This document shows positions 50,501-63,319 of a DNA stretch of 64,000 nucleotides, in pieces. The stretch is from Cyanoderma ruficeps. Taxonomy: Eukaryota; Chordata; Aves; Passeriformes; Timaliidae. The stretch is from assembly GCA_008694505.1 (NCBI GenBank), contig VZDJ01004378.1:10973472-11037471 (forward strand), read 5' to 3'. Within the stretch, counting starts at the first letter, position 1. The number at the start of each line of letters is the position of its first letter. A program made the translations under genes and the position numbers. Below the pieces are notes generated by a model that saw only the letters and a program-made list of their open reading frames with translations, did not search any database and was not told the DNA's origin.

Positions 50501-51539
50501 AATCTGTGTCAGTATCTTCTGCCTCCAGCTCCAGTGTTACATTTCCATGTTTTGTTGTTTTTTTCCTCCTATTTTAATTGAATTGAATGCAAAATATAGA
50601 ATCCAAAAAACAAAAAGAAAGAAAAAAAAGAGCAGAGATCGGATCTAGTCAGAACATGTCTCTGTGGATTCAGAGTCAAGGTCAGGTGGGGAAGCCTCTT
50701 CCCTGAGAAGACAATCTCCTTGCCATTAAGATCATTGCCATACCAATATCCCTAAATAATGATGCACTACATCTTACCATCCTTTTGTCCCTCTTCCTAT
50801 TCTTTTGCCTCTCATCCCATCCTTTTGTTTGGACTTGTACTGTTGCCATGTGCAGAACTGTGTAGACTCAATATTGCATAAAAGTGTTTTACAGAGCTTC
50901 TTTTTTGAAATAAATTTGAAATATTAATTTCAAAATTAGTATATAAATGAGAGAAAGAAAGAAAAAATGAAGTTTTTTTATTAATGCGGAGTGTACCCTC
51001 AGGCTTTTCCTGTAGATTTAGAATACAGTTTACAGTGAGCCTACTGCACTGACAGGTGGTCTAGAGCTGGAAGACGCAGAAATCTCCCAGAGGAACCTGT
51101 CAGTTGACATGGATCAGTGTTGGTTCCTCCTGTTAGGTAATTGTTCAAGTAGAATTTTCTCCAAATTGTTCAGAATTCAAGAAAAACATATCAAACTAAA
51201 AGACTATTGAACCTTGCAGTGCTGCTATTTCTAAGATGACTGAAACCTTTAAACATGCCATGGAAAAAATACTGCAATTATCAAGATGATCATCACAGAT
51301 CACCATCACTGGAAGTTGAACACTAAGGTGAGATGACTTCTGCACAAAGCAGCTACTCCACGGGGCTTGACTAGAGCTGTCAAGCCAGCAAATGACTGTG
51401 AGGCTGCATGGCTAATGCTGCAAAGGCACTATTGATGCAAAAGCTCTGCTCCCAAGCTTAACTGCTGCCCTTTGGCTATTGTATAAAAAAAAGGACACAT
51501 CATTACACAAAAGGGAGTTTGAAAAATGACAAATTTTGT
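44550..51539. other. Unassigned DNA right of the YAF2 CpG island
   Basis: No exon, RNA gene or transposon is recognised. If PPHLN1 starts in the CpG island, this would be its first intron; I looked on the plus strand for the conserved PPHLN1 N-terminal coding exon and did not find it. Pyrimidine-rich stretches at about 45400-45540 and 49240-49520 generate open frames of low complexity. An A/G run lies near 50607-50640. Confidence 0.55.
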
Positions 51540-52180
51540 TACAAGTTGAATATGAGTCAACAGTGTGCCCTAGCAGCCAAGACAGCCAACCATGTTCTGA
51601 GATGCAGCATCACCAGCCAGGACAAAAGAGGAAATTTTCCTGCTCTGCTCTGCACTGGAGAGGTCTCACCTTGAGTTCTGGGGGCTGTTTTGGGTTCCAC
51701 AATGTAGAGGAAAATATAAAGCTATCTGAGAGTGTCCAAAGGAGGGCAACAAAGATGGTGAAGAGCCTTGGGTAGAAACCATTTGAAGAGCAACTTGGTC
51801 TGTTCAGCCTGCAGAAGAGGAGACTGAGGGGAAACCTCATTGCAGTCTGCAACTTCTTCATGAGGGAAAGAGGAGGGGCAGGCACTGATCTCTTCACTGT
51901 CATGACCAGTGACAGGACCTGAGGAAATGGCATGAAGCTGAGTCAGGGGAGGTTTAGGTTGGATATCAGGAAAAAGTTTCTCACCCAGAGGGTGATTGGG
52001 CACTGGAACAGGCTCCCCAGGGAAGTGGTCACAGCACCAGCCTGACAGAGTGCAAGAAGTGTTTGGGCAACATTCTCAGACATCTGGTGTGATTCTTGGG
52101 GTGTCTTGTTGGACAGGAGTTGGACTCGATCATCCTGATAGGTCCCTTACAAATCCTCATATTCTATGATTCTATGATTA
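51540..52180 (+). mobile_element. CR1 LINE fragment (ORF2 end plus 3'UTR)
   Basis: It begins in the CR1 ORF2 stretch (GAGTCAACAGTGTGCCCTAG, the QQCA segment). It continues through TGTTCAGCCTGCAGAAGAGG, GTTTAGGTTGGATATCAGGA and TGGAACAGGCTCCCCAGGGA, and ends with TTCTATGATTCTATGATT, the CR1 octamer-type tail. About 640 bp is present; the frame is disrupted and the 5' end truncated. Confidence 0.95.
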
Positions 52181-55100
52181 ATTCCGCATCAGAGTTATCA
52201 TCGTCTGTAGCTGTTACACACACTTGACTAACCCTCAGAATGCTCTCTTACAGTCTTACAAAGAAATCTTCAAAGAAACCCTGAGATCAAGGCAGTGTAA
52301 GCACAAGATTTAAATTAGCTTTGAGTGACAGTTTCTGATTCATGTTTTCAAACATACCAACCAGATGTCTGTCTCAGATTGTTCACTATCACCTGCAAAA
52401 TAAATAAGGACATTCATTGCCTTAATGTATATCTTCCAGAATAAAGTCTTTATACATAATCTATTTAATTATATATTTCAGAGAAGAACTGCTCTTTCCT
52501 AAAGACTGGATTTATGAAAAGACTATTTTGAATCTTCTATTTTTAATTAATTGCAAATTCTGTAGCATTCCAGACAGCTCCAATGTCCCAATTTGTTCTT
52601 ACCAAATCTATATAGCTACTACCATTTTTATATAAACCTTGATAAATATTGCTAAGAATGAAGTGTTGAATGTCCTCTTTATCATGTCAGTAGAATATAT
52701 AGTAGAGGCATTTCCCTTATCCTTGAGGAAGTACTTAAGGAGATAAAGTAATAAATAATGTGAGATACTAGCTCATATATTAACAAGAGAATATTTGTTA
52801 GCTGCACATGTAAGAAGATTTTAAACAAATTCAGGTGTTTTAGATGTAGTAGAATTGTTTGAAAGAAAAAATCCTATAATTGGAATTATTTGTTGGAAAA
52901 AAGCTGTTGCGCAGTTAAGAAGAGAGACATGTATCTGAAACTCTTAGGCCATGTCTCTCATGAATATGCAGCAGAATGCAGTAGATACTGTGCTTGGGTT
53001 AACCATCACACCTTCATGTGAGCTATTCAAACTGTAGATAACTCCAGGTAAGACTCTGGCCCTGTGTAACTAGAAGATATCTAAGTGTATAGCAGACATA
53101 GGAAAGAAGCTCCTCCACAAGAAGGTGTCAGGAAAAAATGGATTGACTTTGTCTTCATTTGGTAACTTCAGGAGGTCAAATACAAGAGAAGTCGTGAAGC
53201 TTCAAAGTCTAAAAACTGTGTGTATTCTAAGAGCTGTTTGTTCTGTCTTCTTAGGAGTCTGCCTGGGACGCTAGCCAGAATAGCACTGCAACAGCACCTG
53301 ACAGATAAAATTGAAGCATGAATCATAATCCCTCTGGTCTGCCAAACTGAGCTTTATTCAAGTTGTAGCTTTAAGATGGATTACAGTTTGATGGCATGTC
53401 CTGAAGCTAACTATCCCTTAATTTCAAACGGTGTTGTGAGAAGATTGTGTATTGGCACTGGGGTACAAATGTGGGTTTGTGTGATGAGAATTGAGTGAAG
53501 GGAGTTCAAAATAAAATGGTTTCTGTTGTGTAAATTTAAATGAAATACCAGCTGGATATTTGCCAGGATGAGATATCATTCTGACAGAGCAGAGCACTTA
53601 AATATATTGAGTGAGCTCTTTGGACTAGTCTAAAAGAAGAAAGGGCACTGTAACACTCAAGGCAGAGAAAATGTGAAACGCTTCAAAAACAAGCTTTCAA
53701 AATAGCATTGATAATAAATTATTTAAATGGAATTTGGAATATGGAATTCTTGAAGCTCTTTTCTTAGGTATGAGGAAGAAGGACAGCAGACTAGACATGG
53801 AAGAAAGCCCATTATAAGGCAGAAGGGTATTATTTTTGTTAATGCTAACATTATTGATAAGCCAATCTTCCAAAACAAATCTGCATAATCTATAATCTTT
53901 GAAACTATAGAATTGGTTGGGTTCCACAGTAAGTATCATCCTTATGATTTTTATTTTAGACACTGTAGCAATTAAAGGGTGATATAGCTTCAAAGAGTAA
54001 TATGACTGAAGTTCAATTTAGCATGCTGGTAATGGACAAAGCACTGGGATTTTTCAGTTGGCTTGACTGGGACAAGGGATGGACATACAGAAGTCTTCAA
54101 TTATCAGATTAGCTTGATATGCATGACTGAATATAGGCTTAGTTAAAATAAACAGTTTGTAATTGCCAACAAACTGCCTGCTTTATTAAGACCAATAAAA
54201 AAAAACACAAATGCAATCTAAAAGATTTTTAGATTTTTATATTTTAACAATTTTTGTAATCCAGTGATCAAAGGATAGTATGGAAACAAAACAGACTATT
54301 CAGTTTATAATTCAAAGCATTTTTATATTTGAGAGATCAACTCCCAAAAAATAAAATATCTAGCAGACTTCAGTGCAAGAATATGTATTTACTTGTAGTC
54401 TCATTGGTTGTGCTCATTACGGACCTGACATTCAGTTCATTGTTTGCAGATACGACCAAATCTGGGGAAAAGTGGAGCCTGATTTTGATAAGAGTAGCCA
54501 CCAATGGCTGCAGTTGGTGTCTTTTCCAGGATTACTTTCAGTTAAATTACATACATTCAGTGATATACATTCTTAATATTGACTCCAATTTAACATTGAT
54601 TTTTGTCTGAGAATTTCTTCAAAAAGTTTTTGCGTGTGAATATTTAACCAGAAAGCCTGTGAGGAAACCCAGTAAGACATAATGAAGGTACCACAATACC
54701 TGACAAAACCTGAAGATATAAAGGCAGAATCTTGGCTCAGCTGAAAAACACCTGAAGTTTTGAGCCAGATTCATCAGTGGGCATTGGTTGCTTTGTGCTG
54801 CTACATATCAAGGCAAAGGGAGATACAAGTTAGGCCAGGTTTGCTGATCAGCTGCTTTGCATCACTGGGTAAACTAACTTCAGTCAAAGAGACGGATCAT
54901 CAATTGACCAGCAGGCAGGCACAGACATGCTTACAAGAGTGGCATTGGGGACCAGATAGTAATCATGTCTGCTATCAGGGAGAGATGTTCACAGATGAGG
55001 CCAGTATCCCCAGTTGCTTTTGCCCAGCTGAGTTGAACATGCAAGTCAGTGGGTGAGGAAGCATGGCACTTAACTGTTATCTCCAGATATAGGTGTATGT

Positions 55101-55389
55101 ATACATCTATATAGAGATGCATATGTACACTAAGGTAGGGATCTGCACTTGCTTATTGCTTACAGCAGCTTCCATAGCAGTTGTTAATACCATACTATCA
55201 GTATGTGTCCTCCCTATGAAGCCTGCACGTAACATTTCAGGAGATTTAACACTAAGGAAAGTTTGAATGCTTCTGTGTTTTCACATTATTGAACAAAACA
55301 ATTAACAAAAAAGTCGCATCCTCTGCATGCACCAGAAAGGATGTGGCAACCCAGACAGAGTTCCATGAAAACACGCAGCCAGGTCTTAG
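52181..55389. other. Unassigned AT-rich DNA
   Basis: No recognisable gene or repeat. Open frames such as 54329-54610 and 54760-55056 are under 100 codons and show no familiar motif. Possibly an intron of the expected right-hand gene. Confidence 0.5.
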
Positions 55390-56428
55390 GCTGCAGATGT
55401 TGTCTACCTAAACTTTTAGTAAAGCCTTTGACACCATTTCCCAGAGCATTCTCCTGGGAAAACTGGCTTCCCGTGGTGTGGATAGGTGCTGGGTAAAAAA
55501 CTGTCTGGATGGAGAAAGGCAGACCCAGAGAGTGGGGATGGATGGAGTTACATCCAGCTGGCAGCTGGGCATCAGTGGGGTTCCTCAGAGCTCAGCATGG
55601 GGGCCAGTCCCTTTTAATATCTTCACTGATGACCTGGATGAGTGGATCAAGTGCATTCTCAGTCATTTTGCAGATGACACGAAGCTGGGTGGGAGTGTTC
55701 ATCTACTGGAGGGTAAGAAGGCCCTGCCAACAGACCAGGACAGGCTGGATCAACAGGCCAAGGCCAGTTGGGTAAGACTCAACAAGGCAAAGTGCTTGGT
55801 CCTACGCTTGGGTCACAACAACCTCACGCAGTGCTACAAGCTGAGGGAAGGGTGGGTGGAAAGCTGCTCATAGGACCAGGGCAGGGATTGTCTCCCTGTA
55901 CGCAGCACTGGTGAAGCCACACCTCGAGTGCTGTGTCCAGTTCTGGGCCCCTCACTACAAGAAGGATATTGAGGGGCTGGAGTGTGCCCGTGGAGCTGGT
56001 GAAGAGTCTGGAACTCAACTCAACTTAGGAGCAGTTGAGGGAGCTGGGGGTGTTTATCCTGGAGAAAAGGAGGCTCAGGGGAAGCCTTATCGCTCCCTAC
56101 TACTGCCTGAAAGGAGGCTGTGGTGATGTGGGGGGCTCAGCCTCTTCTCCCCTGTAACAAGCAACAGAACAAGAGGAAATGGCCTCAAGTTGCAGTAGGG
56201 AAGCTTTAGAATAGATATTTGGATGAATTTCTTCATAGAAATGGTTGTCAAGCAATTGGAACAGGCTGCCCAGAAAAGTAGTAGAATCACCATCCTGAAA
56301 ATTTTCAAAAAACCCATGTGGATACAGCTCTTGAGGACATGGGTTGGTGGTGATTTTGTTGTGGTGCTAGGTGATGGTTGGACTTAATGATCTTGGAGGT
56401 CTTTTAAACCTTAATGGTTGTAGGATTC
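55390..56428 (+). mobile_element. CR1 LINE copy with reverse-transcriptase remnant
   Basis: This is the largest CR1 copy in the window, about 1.04 kb. The frame at 55478-55873 encodes the reverse-transcriptase palm: TSSWQLGISGVPQSSAWGP, then FTDDLDEWIKCILSHFADD, which contains the FADD catalytic box, then TKLGGS. The end of ORF2 follows in other frames ([19 protein letters not shown] near 55918), then the 3'UTR with GGTTGGACTTAATGATCTTG and GAGGTCTTTTAAACC. The 5' end of ORF2 is missing and the frame is broken after position 55873, so it is inactive. Confidence 0.96.
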
Positions 56429-57240
56429 CAGCAGAAATGTGGGATAAAAGACTGGCAAATGACAAGTTTCTGAAGTGACTGGTTTAGGTTTTTATGCTTT
56501 CTATTTTAAGTTACAAATTAGTTTAAACATTTTATCAGTAAATTGTCAGAAAAAGTGCTGTACTTGAAGGATAGGTGATGCAGCCTATGACACATCCTTG
56601 GTGATGCATCCTACAATCCATACAAAAGGATCTTGAACTTTGATATGTACAAAGCAAAGAAGTTTTGAATCATTCTCTCAGAACTCTATATGAAGACACA
56701 TACTAGAATCACACCAGTACTCTATGTTCCTTACAGTACATTGAAAGTCTGAAACTGGGAGAAAAAAAAATCACCTATGGTGATGATTTTACAGATTATA
56801 TAAGCTTTCTGTGATGTTCAGAAATTGTAAGAAAGGGTTGTCATAGTAGGCATAGTTAGGATGATCTCTAACAGCATGCTGCCATTTCAGTATGAAGTCC
56901 TCAGTAAAGAGCTTGGAAGAATTATTTCTGGCCAGTTGAATCACAGTGTCTTAGATGTGCTGATGAATGGTGTTGCTATACAAAACCTCTGAGTTCAGAA
57001 GCAACCTTAAAATGTCTGTTTCCAGTGTTATCAAAGATGGGAAGTATTGTGAAGCTAATGTTACCCATATAAAGATGAACAGCAGGAACATCAGTGATCA
57101 TACGAGCATGTCATAGTTGTACCTGGACAGTGGGAAAGCCAGGGAATTAAAAGCAAGAGACAATAAGTTCTATAAGATAGTCTGAGTGAAACTTTACTTT
57201 TACTGTGTGGTATGTTTCATTTTTAATTAGCAAGGAAGAA
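56429..57240. other. Unassigned DNA between CR1 and tandem array
   Basis: AT-rich DNA with no recognised feature. Confidence 0.5.
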
Positions 57241-58277
57241 GGTTCAGAGAGCCCCAGAGCCTACAGCTCCAGGGATACTGGGCCTGGAAAAGGCATGCCA
57301 AGGAGAACACAGCATTATTACAATATTCCTTCTTTCTGAAGGAATAATTCTTACCTGGGCCACCCACGGAACCTGGAACAAAGGTTCCTAAACTCCAAGA
57401 TTTAACCTAAACAATTGGGTTTAGGGTTGGGGTTCAGACAACCAGCAGGCATACAGCTCCACAGACATTGGAGCTTGAAAAGGGGATACCATAATGAACA
57501 GGACACTGCACCTACACTGTTCCTTCCACATTTTCTAGTCTTGGCCACTCATAGTACCTGGTACATTGGCCTCAACCCCAAGCTGCCATTAGGGTCAAGG
57601 GGTAGGGTTAGGGTTCAGAGGACCACAAAGAAAACCGTCCCAGGGACACCGGGTCTGAAAAAGGCAAGGCAAGGAGAACATGCACCAACATGGCTACATC
57701 ATTCTGGTCTGGGCCAGCCATGGCACCTGAGACCTCAGCCTCAACCAAAAGCCACAATTAGAGTTAGGATAAGGGTTCAGAGAACCACAAAGCTTACCAC
57801 AATAGAGACACTGAGGCTTGAAAAGGCATGCCAAGGAGAGCACGGGACAGCACGAACACTGACACTTCTTACATGTTTCTTAACTCAGTCATCCATGGTA
57901 CGTGGGGTCTCAGCCTATACCAAAAAACATCATTAGGGTTAAGGTTTGGGTTCCGAGAACCACAATGTTTACAGCTCTATGGACACTGGGGCTGTGAAAG
58001 GCATAGAAAGGGGACACACAATGCACCAACATTGCTCTCACCACATCTTTCTTACGTTGGCCAGCCTTGGTGCTGGGACCTCAGTTTCAACCCCACGTCT
58101 CCCTTAGGTTTAGAGTTATGGGTTCATGTCCCCTCCAGGGACAGTGGGAGTGGAAAAGGCATATCAAGGAGAGCCCAGCACTGTGCCAACATTGCTTATT
58201 TCACATGTTTGTAATCTCAGCCTCCTACAGTACTGGAGACCTCAGTTTCAGACCTCCTACACATTTGGGGATTAAAT
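57241..58277 (+). repeat. Diverged tandem array, six units of about 175 bp, telomere-like junctions
   Basis: Six units each start with a GGTTCAGAGA-type motif at 57241, 57431, 57612, 57774, 57949 and 58121, giving periods of 190, 181, 162, 175 and 172 bp and a last unit of about 157 bp. Shared blocks in order are ACAGCTCCAGGGACACTGGG, then CTTGAAAAGGCATGCCAAGG, AGAACACAGCACCAACA, a pyrimidine-rich CACATGTTTCTTA stretch, a GGCCAGCCATGGTACCTG-like block and GGGACCTCAGCCTCAACC. Each unit closes with degenerate TTAGGG hexamers, clearest at 57589-57617 and 57934-57951. The units are well diverged, so the array is old. It does not look like CR1 or a simple microsatellite. Open frames run across it in more than one frame because the repeats lack frequent stops; I do not call them genes. 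Confidence 0.85.
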
Positions 58278-61024
58278 GAGTCTTCCATAATCCAAAATAT
58301 TTTATATACAAATTATATCAGTTTAGATTTTATTTTCTTGGAAAAAAACTACCAGCTTCTAATTTCCTTTAGTAGATACTTTTTTTTAAAAAAGAACCCC
58401 AAAGAGTATTATAGAGACGGTAGCAACTGTATCTTTTTTCCTGTTGCACATGAAATATTTTATACAGACAGATGTGATTTCAGAGTAATTTTCTGTGTTT
58501 GAAATCAAATAGAGGTGGAAGAATCAGAGCAGCCGTAAAAGTAGTAATACACTAGGTTGTTTCAATTTTTTGTAGATGGTCCTCCCAACACATAAATTCC
58601 CAGAATCATAGCAACATTCTCCTTTACTCCAGCCTGGTTTGACACTCAACTAGGAGCTGATCACTGGACCTTAGTGTGCTATATTCCTCCAGTGAGCCAG
58701 CTGAGGACCCTTCTTTTGGTAGTTGATAGGGTCAAATTTACTGCCTGAATTGATTCACAGACTATTTTGAGATATTTCAAGCATTACGTGTTTACACTGA
58801 AATAAACAGTGGGCACAAATTCACTCTTCTTTAGACTGGCTTTGAGGTTGTTTACATGTGTTCCTAACTCAGCCCTGGACTTCTTTGAGTTCTTGTGTGC
58901 TTGCCACTGTAAATCTTCAGTGACTCTGCTTAAATCCAAGCATTCACTCTGGATTTTGAAGAGATTTAACTGGATGCAGACTTATCAGTTTTATCTTCTT
59001 GGGGTCTCCTTTTCCACCTGAAATAAAGTAAGCAGATGGAATCTCAAGTCTTCTGAGAATAACTGCAGGGGACTTGTTTTCTGTGGGTGTGCATAAACAA
59101 GCTAGAGGATAATTTGGAATTTGTAGCTGCTGAGTCTGGAGTAATTGTCCCACTTCTGAGAAGCCTGAGGAGGCTAGGGGAAAGCACAGATTAACATGAA
59201 AACCTTTCTAGAAAAAAGAGCCACATCAAACTGGTCAGTTTCCACAAAAATTGCTGATGTGGAAATAATAGACAAATTGTTATTTTCCTGGATTACGCTG
59301 AACGATGTATGGATTAAGTTGTATCAAAACCCCTCAAATTTACAGCTTCTCTGTTTAGAAGCCTGTGTTAATGGATATGAATACGTACATTAAGAGTGAC
59401 TTGTTTATTGACAGCCAAAGTATTCTAACATAATTATAGCACTCCACAGTCTTCCTTAATGGATAGTGTTAAATTTGGAGTCTGTGTTAGAAATCACTGT
59501 ATTAATAGATGCCAGCTGTGATATAAGCTTCTGACAGCTTCTTCAAAATACTGTTATTCATTCACACGGACTTCATGTGTAGCTAATCATTGCATTTGTT
59601 GCTGAAAGCTAAAAAGAAAACCACCACTTCACTTTACTATTGTAAATATTTAACTGATGAAGTATAAAATATTCTCTGGCTTGGTTTTGTTCTCTGCCAA
59701 ATGAAATAATATTTTAAAATAATAATTCTTTCCTGTTACATTTGTTTGGTGAAGAAATTATGATAGAGTGTCTTACCGGCTCTGCAGCTTCACAAGAAAT
59801 TTCTCATAGAATATTTTTATGCGCAAAATCACCGGAAGAAAAATTTTAATGCAAGTACTTCTGAAGAGCAAACGGTAATTAATTGTGCCATTTCACAATC
59901 CCTTTTTGCAAGCTAATTGTAGGTTGCTGCCCAAGGGAGCATTTCCTTTCCCTGCCCAGTGGTCTGTTCCTGTCTCCCTCATGCATTGGGTGCTTTAGGG
60001 ACAGGGCAGGGCATGGGGAGCTGGATCACCTTGCCAGGCTGACTGTATCCCCTCTGCTGGGTTTGCTGCAGAGCTCATTTTCTCTGCTCTGATCTGTGAG
60101 CTAGTCCAGCTCAGCCCACAGCTGTTTGATTGGAAACAGCAGGAGCTTGCAACCAGAGGTAAGGAGGACAGAGCTGGCCTGTTCTTTCTAGGCTATGGTG
60201 ACTTAGGCTTCATTGCACAAGTCAGCGACATAAATATGGGTAACCTCAGCAAAAAGATAGCATTGGAGGTTGCACTGAAAATCAGTCAGAAAAACCAAAT
60301 TATTTTAACAAGAAAAAAAAAGGGATGAATCTGACCTATGATCAAAAGACAGAAAAGTCTTCAAACAGGCAACTTACTGGGAAGTGAAAAGCTCTTCGTA
60401 GTTTATCACTTATTTAATAGCAGAGACATAAGTGGTACTTCACAGGGACATGACTTGATTTCTGGCACTCACAACCTAAGTTCTCAGCCTGTACCATGAA
60501 GCACAGAGACCAGCTTACATCATGGGGTTGCAGTCCTAAAGGATCAGATGCTGTATTAAATAATTAAGCATGATGATGGGAGAACTGACCCAGACAGTGA
60601 GTAGACACATCTACATTAACTTACAAGAATAAAACTGTACTATCTCACAGCCTGCTAATGCTAGAAGCTAAAGCCCTGCTTTTCCAGGGTTTTTTTTTCT
60701 GGCTTGGTGACTCCCCTTTACCCATTTTTTTGCCGCTGGCACTGTCTGATCCATGGGTGAGCCAGGTCAGCTCATGAGGCAGTTTTCTACCAGCTCAGCT
60801 AGCAGATCCCAAAAATTATGAGACCATCTGAGCAGTTAGAAGAACCAGAGAGACTGGCAGAGTGGAAACCATCCCTCTGTGAACAACTAGACAACCTATT
60901 GTCTCAGCTGTAACAGGAACCTTCCTCAAAGTCCCCCAAAGCACTAATTATTTGCATTCAATTGATAGCATTAGTGACAGCTATAACCAGCTACAGCTGG
61001 TTACTTTTTAACTTAAAAAAAAAA
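58278..61024. other. Unassigned DNA right of the tandem array
   Basis: No gene or known transposon recognised. It includes a 9-bp inverted repeat TAACCAGCT/AGCTGGTTA at 60984-61003 with a two-base loop. Open frames are short and featureless. Confidence 0.5.
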
Positions 61025-61110
61025 AATCAAAGGATAATTCAAGTTAGAAGGATCTCAAGAGGTCTCTGGTTCAATCTCCTGATCAAAGCAGAGAATTCAG
61101 ACTGGTTTGC
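61025..61110 (-). mobile_element. CR1 LINE 3'-end fragment
   Basis: AAGGATAATTCAAGTTAGAA, GGATCTCAAGAGGTCTCTGG and TTCAATCTCCTGATCAAAGC follow the order of the reverse-complemented CR1 3' terminus. It is diverged, and similarity fades after about 61110. Confidence 0.75.
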
Positions 61111-61955
61111 TTAGGTTTTTGTTCTTTTTTGCTGTCAAAATAATTATTTTTATTTGAGAAGCTGCACAATTTATATAAAGTTTGTTGTATTTTCCGGGGA
61201 AGAAGCCTCCTGCTCACCCTGTCTAACCTGGTATGATTTCATTCCAACCTTGGAGGTGGACAGCAGGCTCAGTCATTGGGTACCAGGCAGCAGGAACATT
61301 TCCTGGGACTATGAACTGCGGGGAGAATAACTCTTCACCCCAGCACAGCTGGATCTGGAGAAGGATACCTGTCCATAATGTGGGACATACATACATGGTC
61401 ATATCTTCTTTCATTTTTTTTTTTTTTAAGAAGCAAGAGACCTACTTAGAAAGTCTGTTATGTGGGTAGCAAAGTCAGTCACCCAAAAATCAAGAGATGC
61501 CAGGTGACTACATGACCTTGATTCAGTCTCTTGTGCAAAGTGCATTATGCAGTATCAGCACATACTGTTCCTCCATGGGATCTCCATCTGTTTCAGTGCA
61601 GAACACAGATGAAAAAAGTCTAATAAGGGGATCTTAAACTTGCTACTTTATAACACTCAAAAGATTCACCTTGGCCCTTATATACTAATTAATATTCCTG
61701 TAATGCAGAAGGGAACATGCAGTACACAGATGATGTGTGGACATATGTGTATACTTTGGAGCAAGTTCTTACCTGAAAGAAAAGTAAACAATGTCTTGAA
61801 AAAGACAGAAAAAATTATTAATGGTGAAATTTGACTTTATCTCTTTCTATAATTCATGTTAACTCTAGATTTACAAGGTCATGCTAAACAATTTCTATAG
61901 AAAATAGTAAATCAGCTTATCATAGCAAATATAAAACAAACATAACCAAGCTTGG

Positions 61956-61979
61956 ATGTGACTGTGTGAACAGTCACAT
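61956..61979. repeat. 9-bp inverted repeat
   Basis: ATGTGACTG (61956-61964) pairs exactly with CAGTCACAT (61971-61979) across a six-base loop. Function unknown. Confidence 0.7.
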
Positions 61980-63283
61980 GAGGAGAAAATCTGGGCAGCT
62001 GCCTTCAAATAACCATTATTGTCCCAAAGGTGAACAGGTAAGAGAATGGCCTAAGGCCACCAAGAGCCAAACCCTCTGCACCTCAGAAGATGCAACATAG
62101 AGAAAGCTGAGATGATGCAAAAAGCTGAGAGAAGAGCTCACATACAGTGGCATCTTTTGGTACTAATTCTGCCCTTTTTTCAACTCTCTTAACTCCTTCA
62201 GGAGGTTTTTTTGGTTGTTGCTGTTTTGCTTGTTTGCTTTTTCAATTTTCCTTTGATTTTTTTCCCTTCTTCCAGAGTCTGAAGTAAATTCCAGAAGGCA
62301 CCATGTACATAATATCAGCTGCATTAAAATTTTTGATTGTTTAGGACTCAGAGCTATTTTCAGATAAAATTTCTTATCCTCCTGTGATTCTTGTGAAAGG
62401 CCAAGAAATCTCTAGACTGAACTTAAAGGTGGGAAATCTCTGCCATATACTGAGTTCAGCAACTCTTGTCTAGCCTTCTGTCTCTTTATTACTCTGCTTT
62501 TGTGAATGAGATACAGGGACTTGATATATTGACTTTTATTTCGTCCCCTAATTCCTATTAAGAAGATGAGGGAATTATAACTACTTGGTAGCAACAGACA
62601 TTGGACAAAGAAGTACAGTGGGAAGATGAACAGGAGGTTTTCCATTGATTTTGCATGATCAAGATTTACACTACAGTTATAAAAAGATACATAAATAATT
62701 TCTAAATGTCCCTACAATTAAAGGGCCAAAAGGTGTCGGCATTTAATCAGAAAAACACACACAAAAGAGAAACACTCTAAAATATGAAAGACCTCCCAAC
62801 ATAAATAAGATGCCTTTAAAAATACTATTTTAATTCAAATCAGATGTTTGTCAATTAAGAGCATTAACTAGGGACACAGTCATTCCAACTGGCATATGCA
62901 TTCATCCATAGACGTAGCCTGGAGGGGTGGTGATCAATTATTCAGCATGGCATTTTATGCTGCCTCCACCTTTCATAGCACATCATCCACCAGATTGTGA
63001 TCAGTAGCAAATATCTGAACAAAAGCAAATGAGAAAGCCATATTTTTAGAACCATATTTGAACCTGAATGAGATGTTAATTTCTCCAGTAAAAACTCTCA
63101 TCAGTCACTAGATAATGGAAGATGCATGAGCCTAGTTCCTTCTGTTCTTCAAAAAGAGCTGAGCTGGAGGCTTCCCATTCTCCAAAATATCCCATATGCT
63201 TTAGCATTCAAACCTTTCAGAATTCTGCCTCTTCCATCACATTTGTCACCTCCTCCTCCCCCAAATCTTTACTGCTGGTCCAG

Positions 63284-63319
63284 CAGCATATTGATAGAGA
63301 GCAGCATATTGATAGAGAA
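63284..63319. repeat. 18-bp tandem duplication
   Basis: CAGCATATTGATAGAGAG at 63284-63301 is followed directly by CAGCATATTGATAGAGAA at 63302-63319, one mismatch. The period is a multiple of three and keeps the 63122-63550 frame open, adding a second QHIDRE. Confidence 0.92.

Noticed and set aside
57241..58277. Repeated protein-coding exons or zinc-finger array
   Set aside because: Unit lengths (190, 181, 162, 175, 172) are not consistently multiples of three, frames change between units, and there is no regular Cys/His pattern.
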